A stretch of DNA of 64,000 bases. Source: CATQHL01 sp965242895 (GTDB lineage Bacteria; Actinomycetota; Acidimicrobiia; Acidimicrobiales; CATQHL01). The notes beneath the pieces are model-generated. The model was not told where the DNA came from, ran no database searches, and was given only the letters and a program-made list of their open reading frames with translations. Position numbers and translations under genes: made by a program. Location: assembly GCA_965242895.1 (NCBI GenBank), contig OZ251507.1, forward strand, positions 558,001-622,000, given 5' to 3'. Shown one piece after another: positions 7,467 through 15,951 of the stretch. How positions within the stretch are numbered: position 1 is the first letter of the stretch; each line of letters begins with the position of its first letter.

Positions 7467-8723
7467 CCCTCTTACCCATCCTTTCGCGCTGCTCGTCAGC
7501 TCCTCGTCCTTCCCTGCGGGGGGATCGTGCCCGCAGCCGGACAGCCAAGTGATGCTCACCGGGCCGGGAATGAGAGAGCAGGCTTCGGTCAGCTCGGAGG
7601 GTTTGCCGAACGGATCTCGGTCTCCCGACACAAAAAGGCAGGGCAGGTTCAGAGCCGGAAAGTGCTCTGTGCGGAGCTGCTCCGGCTTGCGAGGAGGATG
7701 GAGCGGGTAACTCAGCAGCAGGAGTCCCGCCGACGGCAACCCTTCAGCGACCGCCATCGAGCAGAGGCGTCCACCCATCGACCTGCCGCCTAGCACGAGT
7801 TTCTCGGGCCGGATCCCCTCTTCTGTGCACATGGCCGCCGCCTGTTCGCCGACGAAGGGGATCAGCTTGCGGGCCGCAGGAGGGGGGCCTTTCCGACCCT
7901 CTTGGCGGTGCGGATAGTCCACGCGCCTCACCGGAAGCGGGCGCAGGACGCGCTCGAGCGCCGCTAGGGCGTGATGATCGGCGTCGCCGCCCGCGCCCGG
8001 GAACAGCAGCAAACCACCGGCGGAATCAAGCAAGATACGCCGAGCCTCTAACAGGTCGCCTATGCGCCCCGCAGCATCGCTGTCCGAACCTCCTACGTCG
8101 GGATGAGCCGAAGACACCAAGACGCGGAAGCGCCGCTGGACGTCGCCGTGACGAGGCTCTTGGCGGGAGTCGAAGCCCATCACGTCCATAGCCCAGAATC
8201 GGGCGGTGTCGAACCTGCCTAGGTTCCCTTCCGGCTCTCCGCTCAACGACCTTCTCAGGAACTCCAGCAAGTCCTCGGTGCTCCCGCCCGGCCAGCTCAA
8301 AGCCCGAGAGACTGCGCGGATGGCAGTGCCTCGAGCGCCTGCCGCGTAGACGGCTCCCAGGATGTGCTGGATGGGGCTGCCGCCGCCGTCCAGGGAATCC
8401 AGCATCAGGCGCCCGTTTGGGTCGATCTTGAGCCAGTGAACGCTGCGGGCGAGCCCGACACGGTCGTCTTGAAAACGATGCCGCAGCCGAGGCTGGCGAA
8501 TTCGCATCCCCCTCCCCAACTCAGACACAAGAGATTCCAGTTCGCCGCGCAGATCTTCGTCGCTGCGGCGCAAGTATTTACCCACCACGGCGCCCAGCAA
8601 GAGGGCTCCGGCATGCGTCGGATGACCCACTGGCAACAGGCAGTTGCCCAGGGCCACCCGCCGGGTGGGGGCCACCGGGCGGGAGTGGTAAACCTCAAGC
8701 TTGGCGAGGTTCGAACACTCCAA
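7440..8723 (-). CDS. J-domain protein fused to a KANL3/Tex30-like alpha/beta hydrolase
   Basis: Two modules in one 427-residue chain. The middle (about residues 170-235) resembles a DnaJ J-domain: RRFRVLVSSAHPDVGGSDSD contains the HPD tripeptide that stimulates Hsp70. The C-terminal 200 residues are an alpha/beta hydrolase of the KANL3/Tex30 type, with LFPGAGGDADH (oxyanion loop), the nucleophile elbow GGRSMGGR and a late Asp/His (SGDRDPFG, SGCGHDPP). The N-terminal 160 residues are not recognised. The start is TTG with no clear ribosome binding site. It overlaps the end of the MFS gene by 27 bases, tail to tail. Confidence 0.78.
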   Translation of the reverse strand: MECSNLAKLEVYHSRPVAPTRRVALGNCLLPVGHPTHAGALLLGAVVGKYLRRSDEDLRGELESLVSELGRGMRIRQPRLRHRFQDDRVGLARSVHWLKIDPNGRLMLDSLDGGGSPIQHILGAVYAAGARGTAIRAVSRALSWPGGSTEDLLEFLRRSLSGEPEGNLGRFDTARFWAMDVMGFDSRQEPRHGDVQRRFRVLVSSAHPDVGGSDSDAAGRIGDLLEARRILLDSAGGLLLFPGAGGDADHHALAALERVLRPLPVRRVDYPHRQEGRKGPPPAARKLIPFVGEQAAAMCTEEGIRPEKLVLGGRSMGGRLCSMAVAEGLPSAGLLLLSYPLHPPRKPEQLRTEHFPALNLPCLFVSGDRDPFGKPSELTEACSLIPGPVSITWLSGCGHDPPAGKDEELTSSAKGWVRGLFQSDAVR

Positions 8724-8749
8724 GACAGCTCAACCTAGCGGCGGAAGTT

Positions 8750-8912
8750 CGGAAGGCTCGAGGGGCGCAGCTCGAGGGGCTCGGGGAAGGCGCGGCTCGA
8801 GGAGTTCGGGGAAGGCGCGGCTCGAGGAGTTCGGGGAAGGCGCGGCTCGAGGAGTTCGGAAGGCTCGGAAGATGCTCGGCTCGAGGGGCTCGAAGGGCGC
8901 GGAAGGCTCGGA
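8750..8912. repeat. 25-base tandem repeat array in an intergenic spacer
   Basis: Three exact units of ggctcgaggagttcggggaa plus ggcgc (25 bases) start at 8794, 8819 and 8844. Degenerate copies built from ctcgaggggctcg and ggaaggctcgg extend the array on both sides. It fills the 195-base gap between the start of the J-domain/hydrolase gene and the stop of the zinc-ribbon gene. No gene is seen in it. Confidence 0.9.
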
Positions 8913-8918
8913 AGCTAT

Positions 8919-9752
8919 TTAGACGAACTTGTGCAGTACGGCACGTGCAGCGTCTGCCGCAGCGGATATTTCGTCGGGGTTCGCGTCGCCTTCCACGGCT
9001 TCCTGAAGGTCGCCTACCTGATCCAGCAGCGACCTCCAAACCTTCGCTTCGAAGCCGAACGGAAGCGAAAGCTGGAAGACGTCCGCCCCGAATCGTTTCA
9101 GCTCCTTGGTTCCCTTGCGGTCTCTGGGGTTGCGCGCCAGCCGGTCGGAGGCCAGGAAAAGATGCGAGATCACCCTGTGCGGATCGACGCCCTCCAGACC
9201 GGGGCCGAACGCCTCCGCTTTGCCTGCTTCGACCAGCTTGTCCATCAAGGAATCGACGCGCTCTTCGTCGGTGGCGTACACTTCCAGGTCTCCTTCGGCG
9301 TCGAAGCCGTAGTCCACTTCCGCCTCTTCCAGGGCTTCGGTAAGAAACGCCACCTCGTCGTCGCTCAATTCCCCCAGTTCGTAGCCCACGGTCTCTGCTT
9401 CTGGGTTGAGAGGCGGGTGGGCGGCCCTGTCCACCCCAGCAACCAACTCGTCTACCTTCGCTTCGTCGCGCTCCCCCACAATCAGAACGGCGCCGTGCCA
9501 GGCGTGGTGTATCTTCGCCCCTAACAGGAGACTCTCCAGCATCGAGCGGGACTCTCCGGAGTATCCGTGGAAGTCATACTCCAGTTGTCCGCTCTCTGGG
9601 TCGCCCACCTCCGCGGCGTCGGCAGGCGGCTGAGACACCGTCGCTACGCCGCACTCGGTGCAGACCGCCACCTCAGCCGCGTAGCCGGCGCCGCATTGAA
9701 AGCACCAGACCTCGGGAGGTGAAGAACTCGGATGGGATGGACAGATCGTCAT
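8919..9752 (-). CDS. Conserved hypothetical protein with N-terminal zinc ribbon
   Basis: From the ATG at 9752 the product is 277 residues. The N-terminus has two CxxC knuckles (CFQCG and CTECG, about residues 17-35), a probable zinc ribbon. It is followed by acidic alpha/beta segments, including one reading LEYDFHGYSGESRSMLESLL, which resembles the small signal-transducing (DUF2007-like) fold; that match is tentative. The C-terminal third is helical. No enzymatic motif is visible. A GTG/ATG further upstream (9800) is possible. It is divergent from glpX. Confidence 0.7.
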   Translation of the reverse strand: MTICPSHPSSSPPEVWCFQCGAGYAAEVAVCTECGVATVSQPPADAAEVGDPESGQLEYDFHGYSGESRSMLESLLLGAKIHHAWHGAVLIVGERDEAKVDELVAGVDRAAHPPLNPEAETVGYELGELSDDEVAFLTEALEEAEVDYGFDAEGDLEVYATDEERVDSLMDKLVEAGKAEAFGPGLEGVDPHRVISHLFLASDRLARNPRDRKGTKELKRFGADVFQLSLPFGFEAKVWRSLLDQVGDLQEAVEGDANPDEISAAADAARAVLHKFV

Positions 9753-9810
9753 GAAATGCCTCTCATTCGTCGACGCCGTGCGCTGAGAGTCGGGGTCCAA
9801 GCCCGCCAGG

Positions 9811-10860
9811 GTGACACCCCTCGGGAAAGAGCCGGCGCTTGCTAATCATCATTCTTCGGATGTTTCGTTAGGGTTTTCTTTCGTGAGGGAACAACCTGAT
9901 CGTAACTTGGCGCTCGAGCTCGTGCGTGTCACCGAAGCTGCAGCCATCAGCGGAGCTAGCTGGATGGGGCGAGGAGACAAGATAGGCGCCGATCAAGCCG
10001 CAGTGGACGCCATGCGGTCAGCTCTCGGTGTGGTGAACATGGACGGTATCGTCGTCATCGGCGAGGGCGAAAAGGATCAAGCCCCGATGCTGTATAACGG
10101 CGAGCGGGTAGGGGACGGCTCTCCCCCGCTCTGCGACGTGGCGGTAGACCCCATCGACGGCACCACGCTGGTTTCGCTGGGGCTAGGCAACGCCCTGTCG
10201 GTGATAGCCGTCTCGAACAGGCACACGATGTTCAACCCAGGCGACTGCGTCTACATGGACAAGATCGCGGTGGGCCCCGACTGCGTCGGGGTGATCGACA
10301 TAGAGGCTTCCCCCACCGAAAACCTGAACCGTGTAGCAGAGGCCAAAGGGGAAAAGGTCTCGGGGCTCACTGCGGTGGTTCTTCACCGAGACCGTCACGC
10401 CAGCCTGATCGAAGAGATCAGATCTACTGGGGCTCGAATCCGGCTCATCCCAGCCGGCGACATAGCAGGGGCGATAGCCACTGCCAAGCCGGAATCGGGG
10501 TCAGACATCCTGTTCGGCGTCGGGGGGACGCCGGAAGGGGTCATAGCAGCGACCGCCCTCAAGTGCATGGGCGGAGAACTGCAGGGGAAGCTCTGGCCGC
10601 GCAACGACGAAGAGCGGGCGTCGGCTGAAGCGGCTGGCTACGATCTGAACGCCGTACTGCACAACGACGATCTGGTGCAGGGCGACAACTGCCTGTTCGC
10701 TGCCACCGGGGTCACCAGCGGAGACCTGCTGAAAGGGGTGCAGTTCCACCCTCAGGGCGCCTCCACTCAGTCGCTCGTCATGCGCTCCAAGTCGGGAACG
10801 GTGCGGGAAATCAACACCCGTCACCGACAGTACGAACTCAAATCCAAACCCACAATCTGA
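9811..10860 (+). CDS. glpX: Class II fructose-1,6-bisphosphatase GlpX
   Basis: Hydrolyses fructose-1,6-bisphosphate in gluconeogenesis. Conserved features are ELVRVTEAAAISGASWMGRG at the N-terminus, the metal-binding VIGEGEKDQAPMLYNGE, and AVDPIDGTTL, with FGVGGTPEGVIAA and MRSKSGTVR later. It is 349 residues from the GTG at 9811. Family members start close to the ELVRVTEA segment, and the first 24 codons are AT-rich and poorly conserved in character, so the real start may be GTG 9883, leaving 9811-9882 as promoter/leader. Confidence 0.95.
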   Translation: MTPLGKEPALANHHSSDVSLGFSFVREQPDRNLALELVRVTEAAAISGASWMGRGDKIGADQAAVDAMRSALGVVNMDGIVVIGEGEKDQAPMLYNGERVGDGSPPLCDVAVDPIDGTTLVSLGLGNALSVIAVSNRHTMFNPGDCVYMDKIAVGPDCVGVIDIEASPTENLNRVAEAKGEKVSGLTAVVLHRDRHASLIEEIRSTGARIRLIPAGDIAGAIATAKPESGSDILFGVGGTPEGVIAATALKCMGGELQGKLWPRNDEERASAEAAGYDLNAVLHNDDLVQGDNCLFAATGVTSGDLLKGVQFHPQGASTQSLVMRSKSGTVREINTRHRQYELKSKPTI

Positions 10861-10884
10861 AAAATCCCCCTAGACCCCCCTAGA

Positions 10885-10902
10885 CGCAGCGGTCGCGCTG
10901 CG
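10885..10902 (+). terminator. Possible hairpin terminator after glpX
   Basis: A perfect 7-base stem (cgcagcg / cgctgcg) closes a gtcg loop 24 bases after the glpX stop. There is no T run, so factor-independent termination is unproven. The 130-base gap to the tRNA gene also has the short repeat ccccctagac twice. Confidence 0.4.
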
Positions 10903-10989
10903 GCGGTCTCCGGAGAGCGGAAACCCGGGCGCACCAACTCAACTCGACAACTCGCTCTGACACACCCGTAGGGACGGGTAAACAATCCG

Positions 10990-11063
10990 TGGAGGTGAGC
11001 GGACTCGAACCGCCGACCTCTTCGTTGCGAACGAAGCGCTCTAGCCGACTGAGCTACACCCCC
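10990..11063 (-). tRNA. tRNA-Ala (anticodon CGC)
   Basis: On the minus strand the sequence folds into a full cloverleaf: acceptor GGGGGTG pairing with CACCTCC, D-stem GCTC/GAGC, anticodon stem CTTCG/CGAAG around the loop TTCGCAA, and a T-arm with GGTTCGAGTCC. The anticodon is CGC. The third acceptor pair is G-U (G3-U70), the identity element for alanine. The discriminator is A and the 3' CCA is not encoded. Confidence 0.95.
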
Positions 11064-11143
11064 GCTTGAATACAGCCTAACGGCGAGCGCAATTCCTCAG
11101 ATTGGCAGATTCTCAACCCAGCAGAAGGGCAGAGAGACTCGAG

Positions 11144-11686
11144 CTACCTCCGGCTGCCTGCCGAAGACGCCAAACGAATTGGTTCCACTCTGGGCTGCAA
11201 CGATCCCGCCGCTGGCTGAACAGGGCGGCGGACGGAGGTCACCTGGACTCTGCGTTCTTGAATGCGGCGTTGGCGGCGCGCCAGGGCAATCACGTAAGCA
11301 CCCAACAACACATCCGCCACCACATGAGCCGTGAGCAGACCGGTCGACAAGGAGGCGGGCGACGAAGGCCCGAAAATAACCAACGCCAGCAGGGACACGA
11401 CGGCCATGCCCGTGAACGTCCACATGACGTTGCGGCGCCTGCGCCGAGCCCACTCCCGTTGGAACGCCCTCGAGGTGTCCATGCCGACCAGCAGACTCAA
11501 CTTCTCCCCTGGCGCAGCATCGTCTGCAACACCAGGCAGGTAAGCCACCTTGCTCGACAAAATGGAGTCGGCAGACGACGAAATACGCGAGAAACGGTTA
11601 CCCATGACCCGCTTGAAAAAGTCCGGCAGGGAAGGCGCCAGCACCACAAGCCAGAGCGCCATTATTACCACTAGCCCGATCGTCAC
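11144..11686 (-). CDS. GlpR-like membrane protein (receptor for the gephyrin-like MoeA/Glp)
   Basis: A 180-residue protein with an N-terminal membrane helix (MTIGLVVIMALWLVVLAP), a soluble stretch with a polar linker, two more helices (about 88-107 and 115-137) and a basic C-terminal tail. This layout and the N-terminal WLVVLAP signature match the actinobacterial GlpR family, membrane receptors for the MoeA-like protein Glp in corynebacterial divisome work. The moeA/glp homologue lies 2 kb upstream in the same direction, separated by moaA and moaC. Family assignment is from motif and context, not alignment. Confidence 0.6.
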   Translation of the reverse strand: MTIGLVVIMALWLVVLAPSLPDFFKRVMGNRFSRISSSADSILSSKVAYLPGVADDAAPGEKLSLLVGMDTSRAFQREWARRRRRNVMWTFTGMAVVSLLALVIFGPSSPASLSTGLLTAHVVADVLLGAYVIALARRQRRIQERRVQVTSVRRPVQPAAGSLQPRVEPIRLASSAGSRR

Positions 11687-11932
11687 AGCGACCTCAAATC
11701 CTCTCTAGAGCGCTCCCAGGCATTCCCCGGAACGGAGTCGGGCCAGCAGGCCGTCGACTGGGGAACTGTCCAGGTTGCCTGAGGAGAGTCGTTAAAGACA
11801 CTCTTCGGGGCGTTCGCAGAATCGTTATTCTCGGGTCGTTCTTTATCACCAACTATCAATTACAGCATTTACAAGACTGGGATTGGTGGATTTCCTTGCC
11901 TTATTAACAAGAAGTTCAGAAATTGCCGCAAA

Positions 11933-11941
11933 TTATCCACA
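11933..11941 (+). promoter_or_regulatory. Perfect DnaA-box sequence in an AT-rich gap
   Basis: The 296-base gap between the GlpR-like gene and moaC is AT-rich from about 11800 to 11975, unlike the rest of the window. It contains one exact TTATCCACA. The other TTAT words nearby (in tttatcacca and ttattaaca) each miss the consensus at two positions. A lone box does not make an origin. No gene on the plus strand is supported here. Confidence 0.35.
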
Positions 11942-11982
11942 ATGGCCGCTCATGGCCGGTGGAAATGCCTGGTTATTAAGAC

Positions 11983-12483
11983 TCAGGAAGACTGACGCTG
12001 CTGCGGCTCTGAGCGGGAAAAATCCCCTGAACGACCGCCGGATTTCTCCCAGAGGCAAAGGTCGCTGATCACCATGGATCGATCCTGCGACTTGCACATG
12101 TCGTAGATGGTCAAAGCTGCCGCGGCGCACGCCGTCAAGGCTTCCATCTCCACGCCCGTGCGGTCGACCGTCTCTGCGGCGGCTTCCACCTCTATGTGAT
12201 CGGTGTCAATTCGGAAATCGACCGTGACCCTGCTCAGCGCCACTGGGTGGCAGAGCGGTATCAGTTCGGGAGTGCGCTTGGCCGCCATGATGCCGGCCAC
12301 CCGCGCCACCGCAATGACGTCACCCTTCTCAAAGGCGCCCTCTGCGACCGCAGCCGCCGTCTCTCCGCTCATTCCCACTCGCGCCTTGGCTACGGCTCGA
12401 CGGCGGGTGGGCTGCTTGGCCGAGACGTCCACCATACGGGCCTGGCCGGACTCGTCGAGGTGAGTGAAGTGCGAAGTAGACAC
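11983..12483 (-). CDS. moaC: Cyclic pyranopterin monophosphate synthase MoaC
   Basis: Second enzyme of molybdenum cofactor synthesis; converts the MoaA product to cPMP. Conserved segments are RMVDVSAK, ARVAGIMAAKRTPELIPLCH (with the following PV) and GVEMEALTACAAAALTIYDM followed by the catalytic Lys. 166 residues, near the family's usual 155-165. GTG start, 15 bases after the moaA stop, so transcribed with moaA. Confidence 0.96.
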   Translation of the reverse strand: MSTSHFTHLDESGQARMVDVSAKQPTRRRAVAKARVGMSGETAAAVAEGAFEKGDVIAVARVAGIMAAKRTPELIPLCHPVALSRVTVDFRIDTDHIEVEAAAETVDRTGVEMEALTACAAAALTIYDMCKSQDRSMVISDLCLWEKSGGRSGDFSRSEPQQRQSS

Positions 12484-12498
12484 GCGCCCTTCGGACGC

Positions 12499-13494
12499 CT
12501 AGCCGCCGATCTGCGACATGGAACGGGCAGGCCGGATGAAGGTCGCCTTACCGATGCTGTGCCCTGGCCCTTTGGCGCGGACGCCTGCGAGCATGACCTC
12601 AGCCAACTCGTCGTCGTCGGCTCCGCTGCGCAAGGGAGTTCTCAGATCCTGCTCGGCCAGGGCGAACAGACAATTGCGGAACATCCCGTCGGCGGTGATG
12701 CGGACACGGTCGCAGTTGCCGCAGAACGAGCGAGACACGCTGGCCACCACCCCGATGCTTCCGTTCCCGTCGGAGTAGCGGAACCTGCTTGCGGGCGCTG
12801 AATCTGAGAATTCGCTCTCCGCTTCCAGCGGGTAGACCGCCGAGATGCGCTCGATTATCTCCTCTGCGCTCACGAGTGCCCCGTCGCTCCAGGAAGCGTC
12901 GGCGTCAAGCGGCATGAACTCGATGAAACGCACTTCCACGCCCTTCGTCCGCCCGAATTCGGCAAAGTCCACCAACTCGTCGTCGTTGACCCCCCGCATG
13001 ACGACCGCGTTGACTTTGACCGGAGACAATCCGGCTGCTTTGGCGGCTGCGATCCCGTCGAGCACCCTGTGCAGATCGTCGCGCCTGGTCATCTCCTTGA
13101 AACGCCCTGGCTGCAGGGTGTCTAGGGAAATATTTATGCGCCCCAGCCCGGCAGACGCCAGTTCGTTTGCCAGGAGTCCGAGAGTGGCCCCGTTGGTGGT
13201 CATAGCAAGGTCGACGTCCAGAGTCGAGAGCATGGAGACGAGTGCGGGAAGGTTCGCCCGTACCGTGGGCTCTCCTCCGGTCAGGCGGATGCTGCTCACG
13301 CCGAAACGCTCCACCGACAAGCGGGCGAGGCGGTGTATCTCCTCGAAACTCAGCACCTCGGAACGGGGCAGCCACTTCAGTCCGTCCGCCGGCATGCAGT
13401 AGACGCATCGGAAGTTGCAGCGGTCGGTAACGGAAATCCTCAGGTCTCGGTGAATGCGCCCGAAACTGTCCACGAGCCGTTCGCGTCCTGTCAT
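12499..13494 (-). CDS. moaA: GTP 3',8-cyclase MoaA (radical SAM)
   Basis: Radical-SAM enzyme for the first step of molybdenum cofactor synthesis. The N-terminal cluster motif is CNFRCVYC, followed by RLTGGEPTVR. The C-terminal cluster is FCGNCDRVRITADGMFRNC, and the chain ends in the conserved Gly-Gly tail (SQIGG) needed for activity. 331 residues, normal length. It precedes moaC in one operon; moeA/glp lies 160 bases upstream. Confidence 0.97.
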   Translation of the reverse strand: MTGRERLVDSFGRIHRDLRISVTDRCNFRCVYCMPADGLKWLPRSEVLSFEEIHRLARLSVERFGVSSIRLTGGEPTVRANLPALVSMLSTLDVDLAMTTNGATLGLLANELASAGLGRINISLDTLQPGRFKEMTRRDDLHRVLDGIAAAKAAGLSPVKVNAVVMRGVNDDELVDFAEFGRTKGVEVRFIEFMPLDADASWSDGALVSAEEIIERISAVYPLEAESEFSDSAPASRFRYSDGNGSIGVVASVSRSFCGNCDRVRITADGMFRNCLFALAEQDLRTPLRSGADDDELAEVMLAGVRAKGPGHSIGKATFIRPARSMSQIGG

Positions 13495-13656
13495 GACATC
13501 CAGGCTAGTCCTGCACAGAGCGCCAGCGATGGCGGGCGCCCGGCCTGCGGCGGGGCGTCCCCGCCGTTCCCGCCGCTCCCTCGCCGCTCCCCGCTAGGAG
13601 TGGACGCTGAAACAGACGTTAGGACGCCCGCTAGGAACAGGCCGCCCGGCCCTCGG

Positions 13657-14928
13657 CTAGGAGTGCAGGCAGATGAGCTCCACCTGCTCGCCGGCGTCCA
13701 CGCCGTCGCCGTCGGGCAGGACGGCCAGCCCGTTGGCCGCAGCCATGGCCGAGAGTTGATGAGACCCCTGACCGCCTGCCGAACGCACTTCATAGCGTCC
13801 TTCGCAGTACTGCCAGAGGACCCTGGCAAAGTGCACTTTCCCGTCCGCTCGGCGGCGCAGCGGCTCAGACGCCACGGCCGTCACCCGCTGTCCGTCCAAA
13901 TCCGACCGCCCCATCATCTTCCACAGAGCCGGACGGGCGAACAACTCGAAAGACACCATGCACGACACCGTGTTCCCTGGAAGGCCGAAGACGGGGACGC
14001 CTTCTACCAGACCGAACGCCAGAGGCTTGGCCGGTCTGATAGCCACCTGCATCCAGGCCATCTCCCCCAGCTCGTCCAGCACCATTTTGACTAGGTCGTA
14101 AGTCCCCATGCTGACTCCGCCGCTGGTCACGACGGCGTCGCAGGTCTCGACTCCTCTAGTGATCATCGCCCGGATGCTGTCGGCGTCGTCGCGCGCCAAC
14201 CCTAAGTCGAGCGGCTCAGCGCCTGCGGCAGCCACCAAACTCAGCAAGGAGCAGCGGTTGGCGTCGCGTACCTGTCCAGGGGCGAGAGGGCCGGGGACGT
14301 CCACCAGTTCGTCGCCGGTGGACATCACTCCCACCCTGGCTCGCTTCGTCACCCTGACCGTGGGGAGACCTAGTCCCGCCAGCGCTCCTATGTGAGCAGG
14401 CCGGAGAGTGCATCCTGCTTCGAAGAGCACCTGTCCGGGCTGCAGGTCTTCGCCGGCGCGCCTCAGGTGATTGCCAGGCGGGACGCTGACTTCCAGCTCC
14501 ACCCAGTCGCCGCCGACCCCGCCGTCGACCTCGCCGACCCTGCTGCCGCCGCCGCCGCCGACGACGACCTCGCCGACCCCCCCGTCGACCTCCCGAGTGC
14601 GCTCCACCATGACGACGGCGTCGGAGCCGGGGGGCATCGGAGCGCCGGTCATGATCCGTATGGCCTGCCCGCTCTCGAGGGGAACGTCTGTCGTCTCGCC
14701 AGCAGCGAGAGTGCCCACCACCCGCAGGCGGGACGGAGCGGGATGCGTATCGGCAGCCCGAACTGCGTAGCCGTCCATGGCGGTGTTGTCGAACGCCGGC
14801 ACCTGCTCCGTCGCCGCCACCCGCTCGGCGGTGACCAACATCAGCGCATCGGATATGGGCAACTCCACGCTCTCCAGCGGGGAGCATCGGCTCAGCACGA
14901 ACTCCTGAGCCTCCTCAAGGGGTATCAC
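13657..14928 (-). CDS. moeA: Molybdopterin molybdenumtransferase MoeA / gephyrin-like Glp
   Basis: MoeA inserts molybdate into adenylylated molybdopterin; in some Actinomycetota a MoeA homologue (Glp) also binds FtsZ at midcell. Conserved parts are VPAFDNTAMDGYAVRA, ILTGAPMPPG-like IMTGAPMPPGSDAVV, STGDELVD, TSGGVSMGTYD and FGLPGNTVSC. Between DAVVMVERTREV and the next conserved strand there is a Gly/Val insertion of about 25 residues that repeats GEVDGGVG. The nearby GlpR-like gene suggests a double role here; that is inference. Confidence 0.93.
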   Translation of the reverse strand: MIPLEEAQEFVLSRCSPLESVELPISDALMLVTAERVAATEQVPAFDNTAMDGYAVRAADTHPAPSRLRVVGTLAAGETTDVPLESGQAIRIMTGAPMPPGSDAVVMVERTREVDGGVGEVVVGGGGGSRVGEVDGGVGGDWVELEVSVPPGNHLRRAGEDLQPGQVLFEAGCTLRPAHIGALAGLGLPTVRVTKRARVGVMSTGDELVDVPGPLAPGQVRDANRCSLLSLVAAAGAEPLDLGLARDDADSIRAMITRGVETCDAVVTSGGVSMGTYDLVKMVLDELGEMAWMQVAIRPAKPLAFGLVEGVPVFGLPGNTVSCMVSFELFARPALWKMMGRSDLDGQRVTAVASEPLRRRADGKVHFARVLWQYCEGRYEVRSAGGQGSHQLSAMAAANGLAVLPDGDGVDAGEQVELICLHS

Positions 14929-14998
14929 GGCGCCCTGCTTCCTGGCTTTCGCTTCTCAGGTTTCGATGTCTAGACGGAACTGCTGCAGACGTGCCGAC

Positions 14999-15619
14999 TT
15001 AGGCGCCGCGTGTGAAAACGTTCTGCATTCTCTTTTCTTCGCGGTTGATGAGTCGCTGGATGTTGTCGCGATGCATGCAAACCACCAACAGAGCCAAGGA
15101 CGCATAGCTGACAGGCTCCCACCAATTCAACCTGCCCAGCGCATACTCGATCGTTATCCCAACCGGCAAGAGCGGGACGGCCACCAACGAACCCACGGAG
15201 GGGCGCCCCGACCACTTAGTGACGATCAACCAGAGGACTATCGTCCCAAGGGCTGTGTATGGCCACAGCACCAGCGAACTGCCGCCGTAGGTGGCCACGC
15301 CCTTGCCTCCGCGAAACTTTCGCGTAATCGGAGCGATGTGCCCGATTACTGCGGCGATGGCGCATCCCAAAGCGACGGGGCGGGGAGCGAGCAGCAACGC
15401 TAGGAGCGTGGCTGCCACGCCCTTGAGGATGTCGCCGAGCAGCACGAAAGCTCCCGCAATCCGACCGGCGAGCCGGTACATGTTCGTGGCGCCGGGATTC
15501 TTCGACCCCTCAGTCGAGGGGTTGCGTCCGACAACCCGTCCAACTAGGTGGGCTGTGGGAAACGTCCCCAATAAGTAGGCAGGAATGAGCAGCAGCCACC
15601 AAGGATTCACAGCCAGCAT
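14999..15619 (-). CDS. plsY: Glycerol-3-phosphate acyltransferase PlsY
   Basis: Membrane enzyme that acylates glycerol-3-phosphate with acyl-phosphate at the start of phospholipid synthesis. Conserved loops are visible: EGSKNPGATNMYR (phosphate-binding), FRGGKGVAT (acyl-phosphate loop) and the late HRDNIQRLI. About five to seven hydrophobic helices. The ATG at 15619 (MLAVNPWW) leads directly into the first helix; a GTG 60 bases upstream would add a non-conserved Arg-rich leader. About 206 residues from this start. Confidence 0.94.
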   Translation of the reverse strand: MLAVNPWWLLLIPAYLLGTFPTAHLVGRVVGRNPSTEGSKNPGATNMYRLAGRIAGAFVLLGDILKGVAATLLALLLAPRPVALGCAIAAVIGHIAPITRKFRGGKGVATYGGSSLVLWPYTALGTIVLWLIVTKWSGRPSVGSLVAVPLLPVGITIEYALGRLNWWEPVSYASLALLVVCMHRDNIQRLINREEKRMQNVFTRGA

Positions 15620-15663
15620 GCTAGTGCCTTGAGGCTGAAGTCTGGATTTCAGGCCGAGACGGG

Positions 15664-15767
15664 AGCGTGCGGCGACCACACTCCCACTCCCTCTCCTGCG
15701 CGACCGCTGCAGAGACGCCTATCGAGACGAGGGCGTGCGGCGACCACACTCCCTCTCCCCCTCCCCC
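15664..15767. repeat. Direct repeat upstream of plsY
   Basis: Two copies of gcgtgcggcgaccacactcc followed by a C/T-rich stretch, about 66 bases apart. They lie in the 332-base gap between the divergent plsY and FmdB-type genes. The rest of the gap shows no gene. Confidence 0.75.
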
Positions 15768-15951
15768 CCTAAGAGAACGGAGCACGGGTTCGGGGCTTTG
15801 GGCGAAGCATGGGTTACGAGCATGCTCCCGATAGCCTGTAGAGGCTCGTGCGAAGTCACCCCGCTGCTGATTGTTGACTCCAGCCTGGGACTGCGACCCC
15901 CCGGCTTCGCAGAGAATATCCTCCGCTAGCAACCCTCGGGAGAAAACGTAG

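Noticed and set aside
11883..12068. Small plus-strand gene in the AT-rich gap
   Set aside because: Its second half lies inside moaC on the opposite strand, and there is no ribosome binding site or recognisable product.
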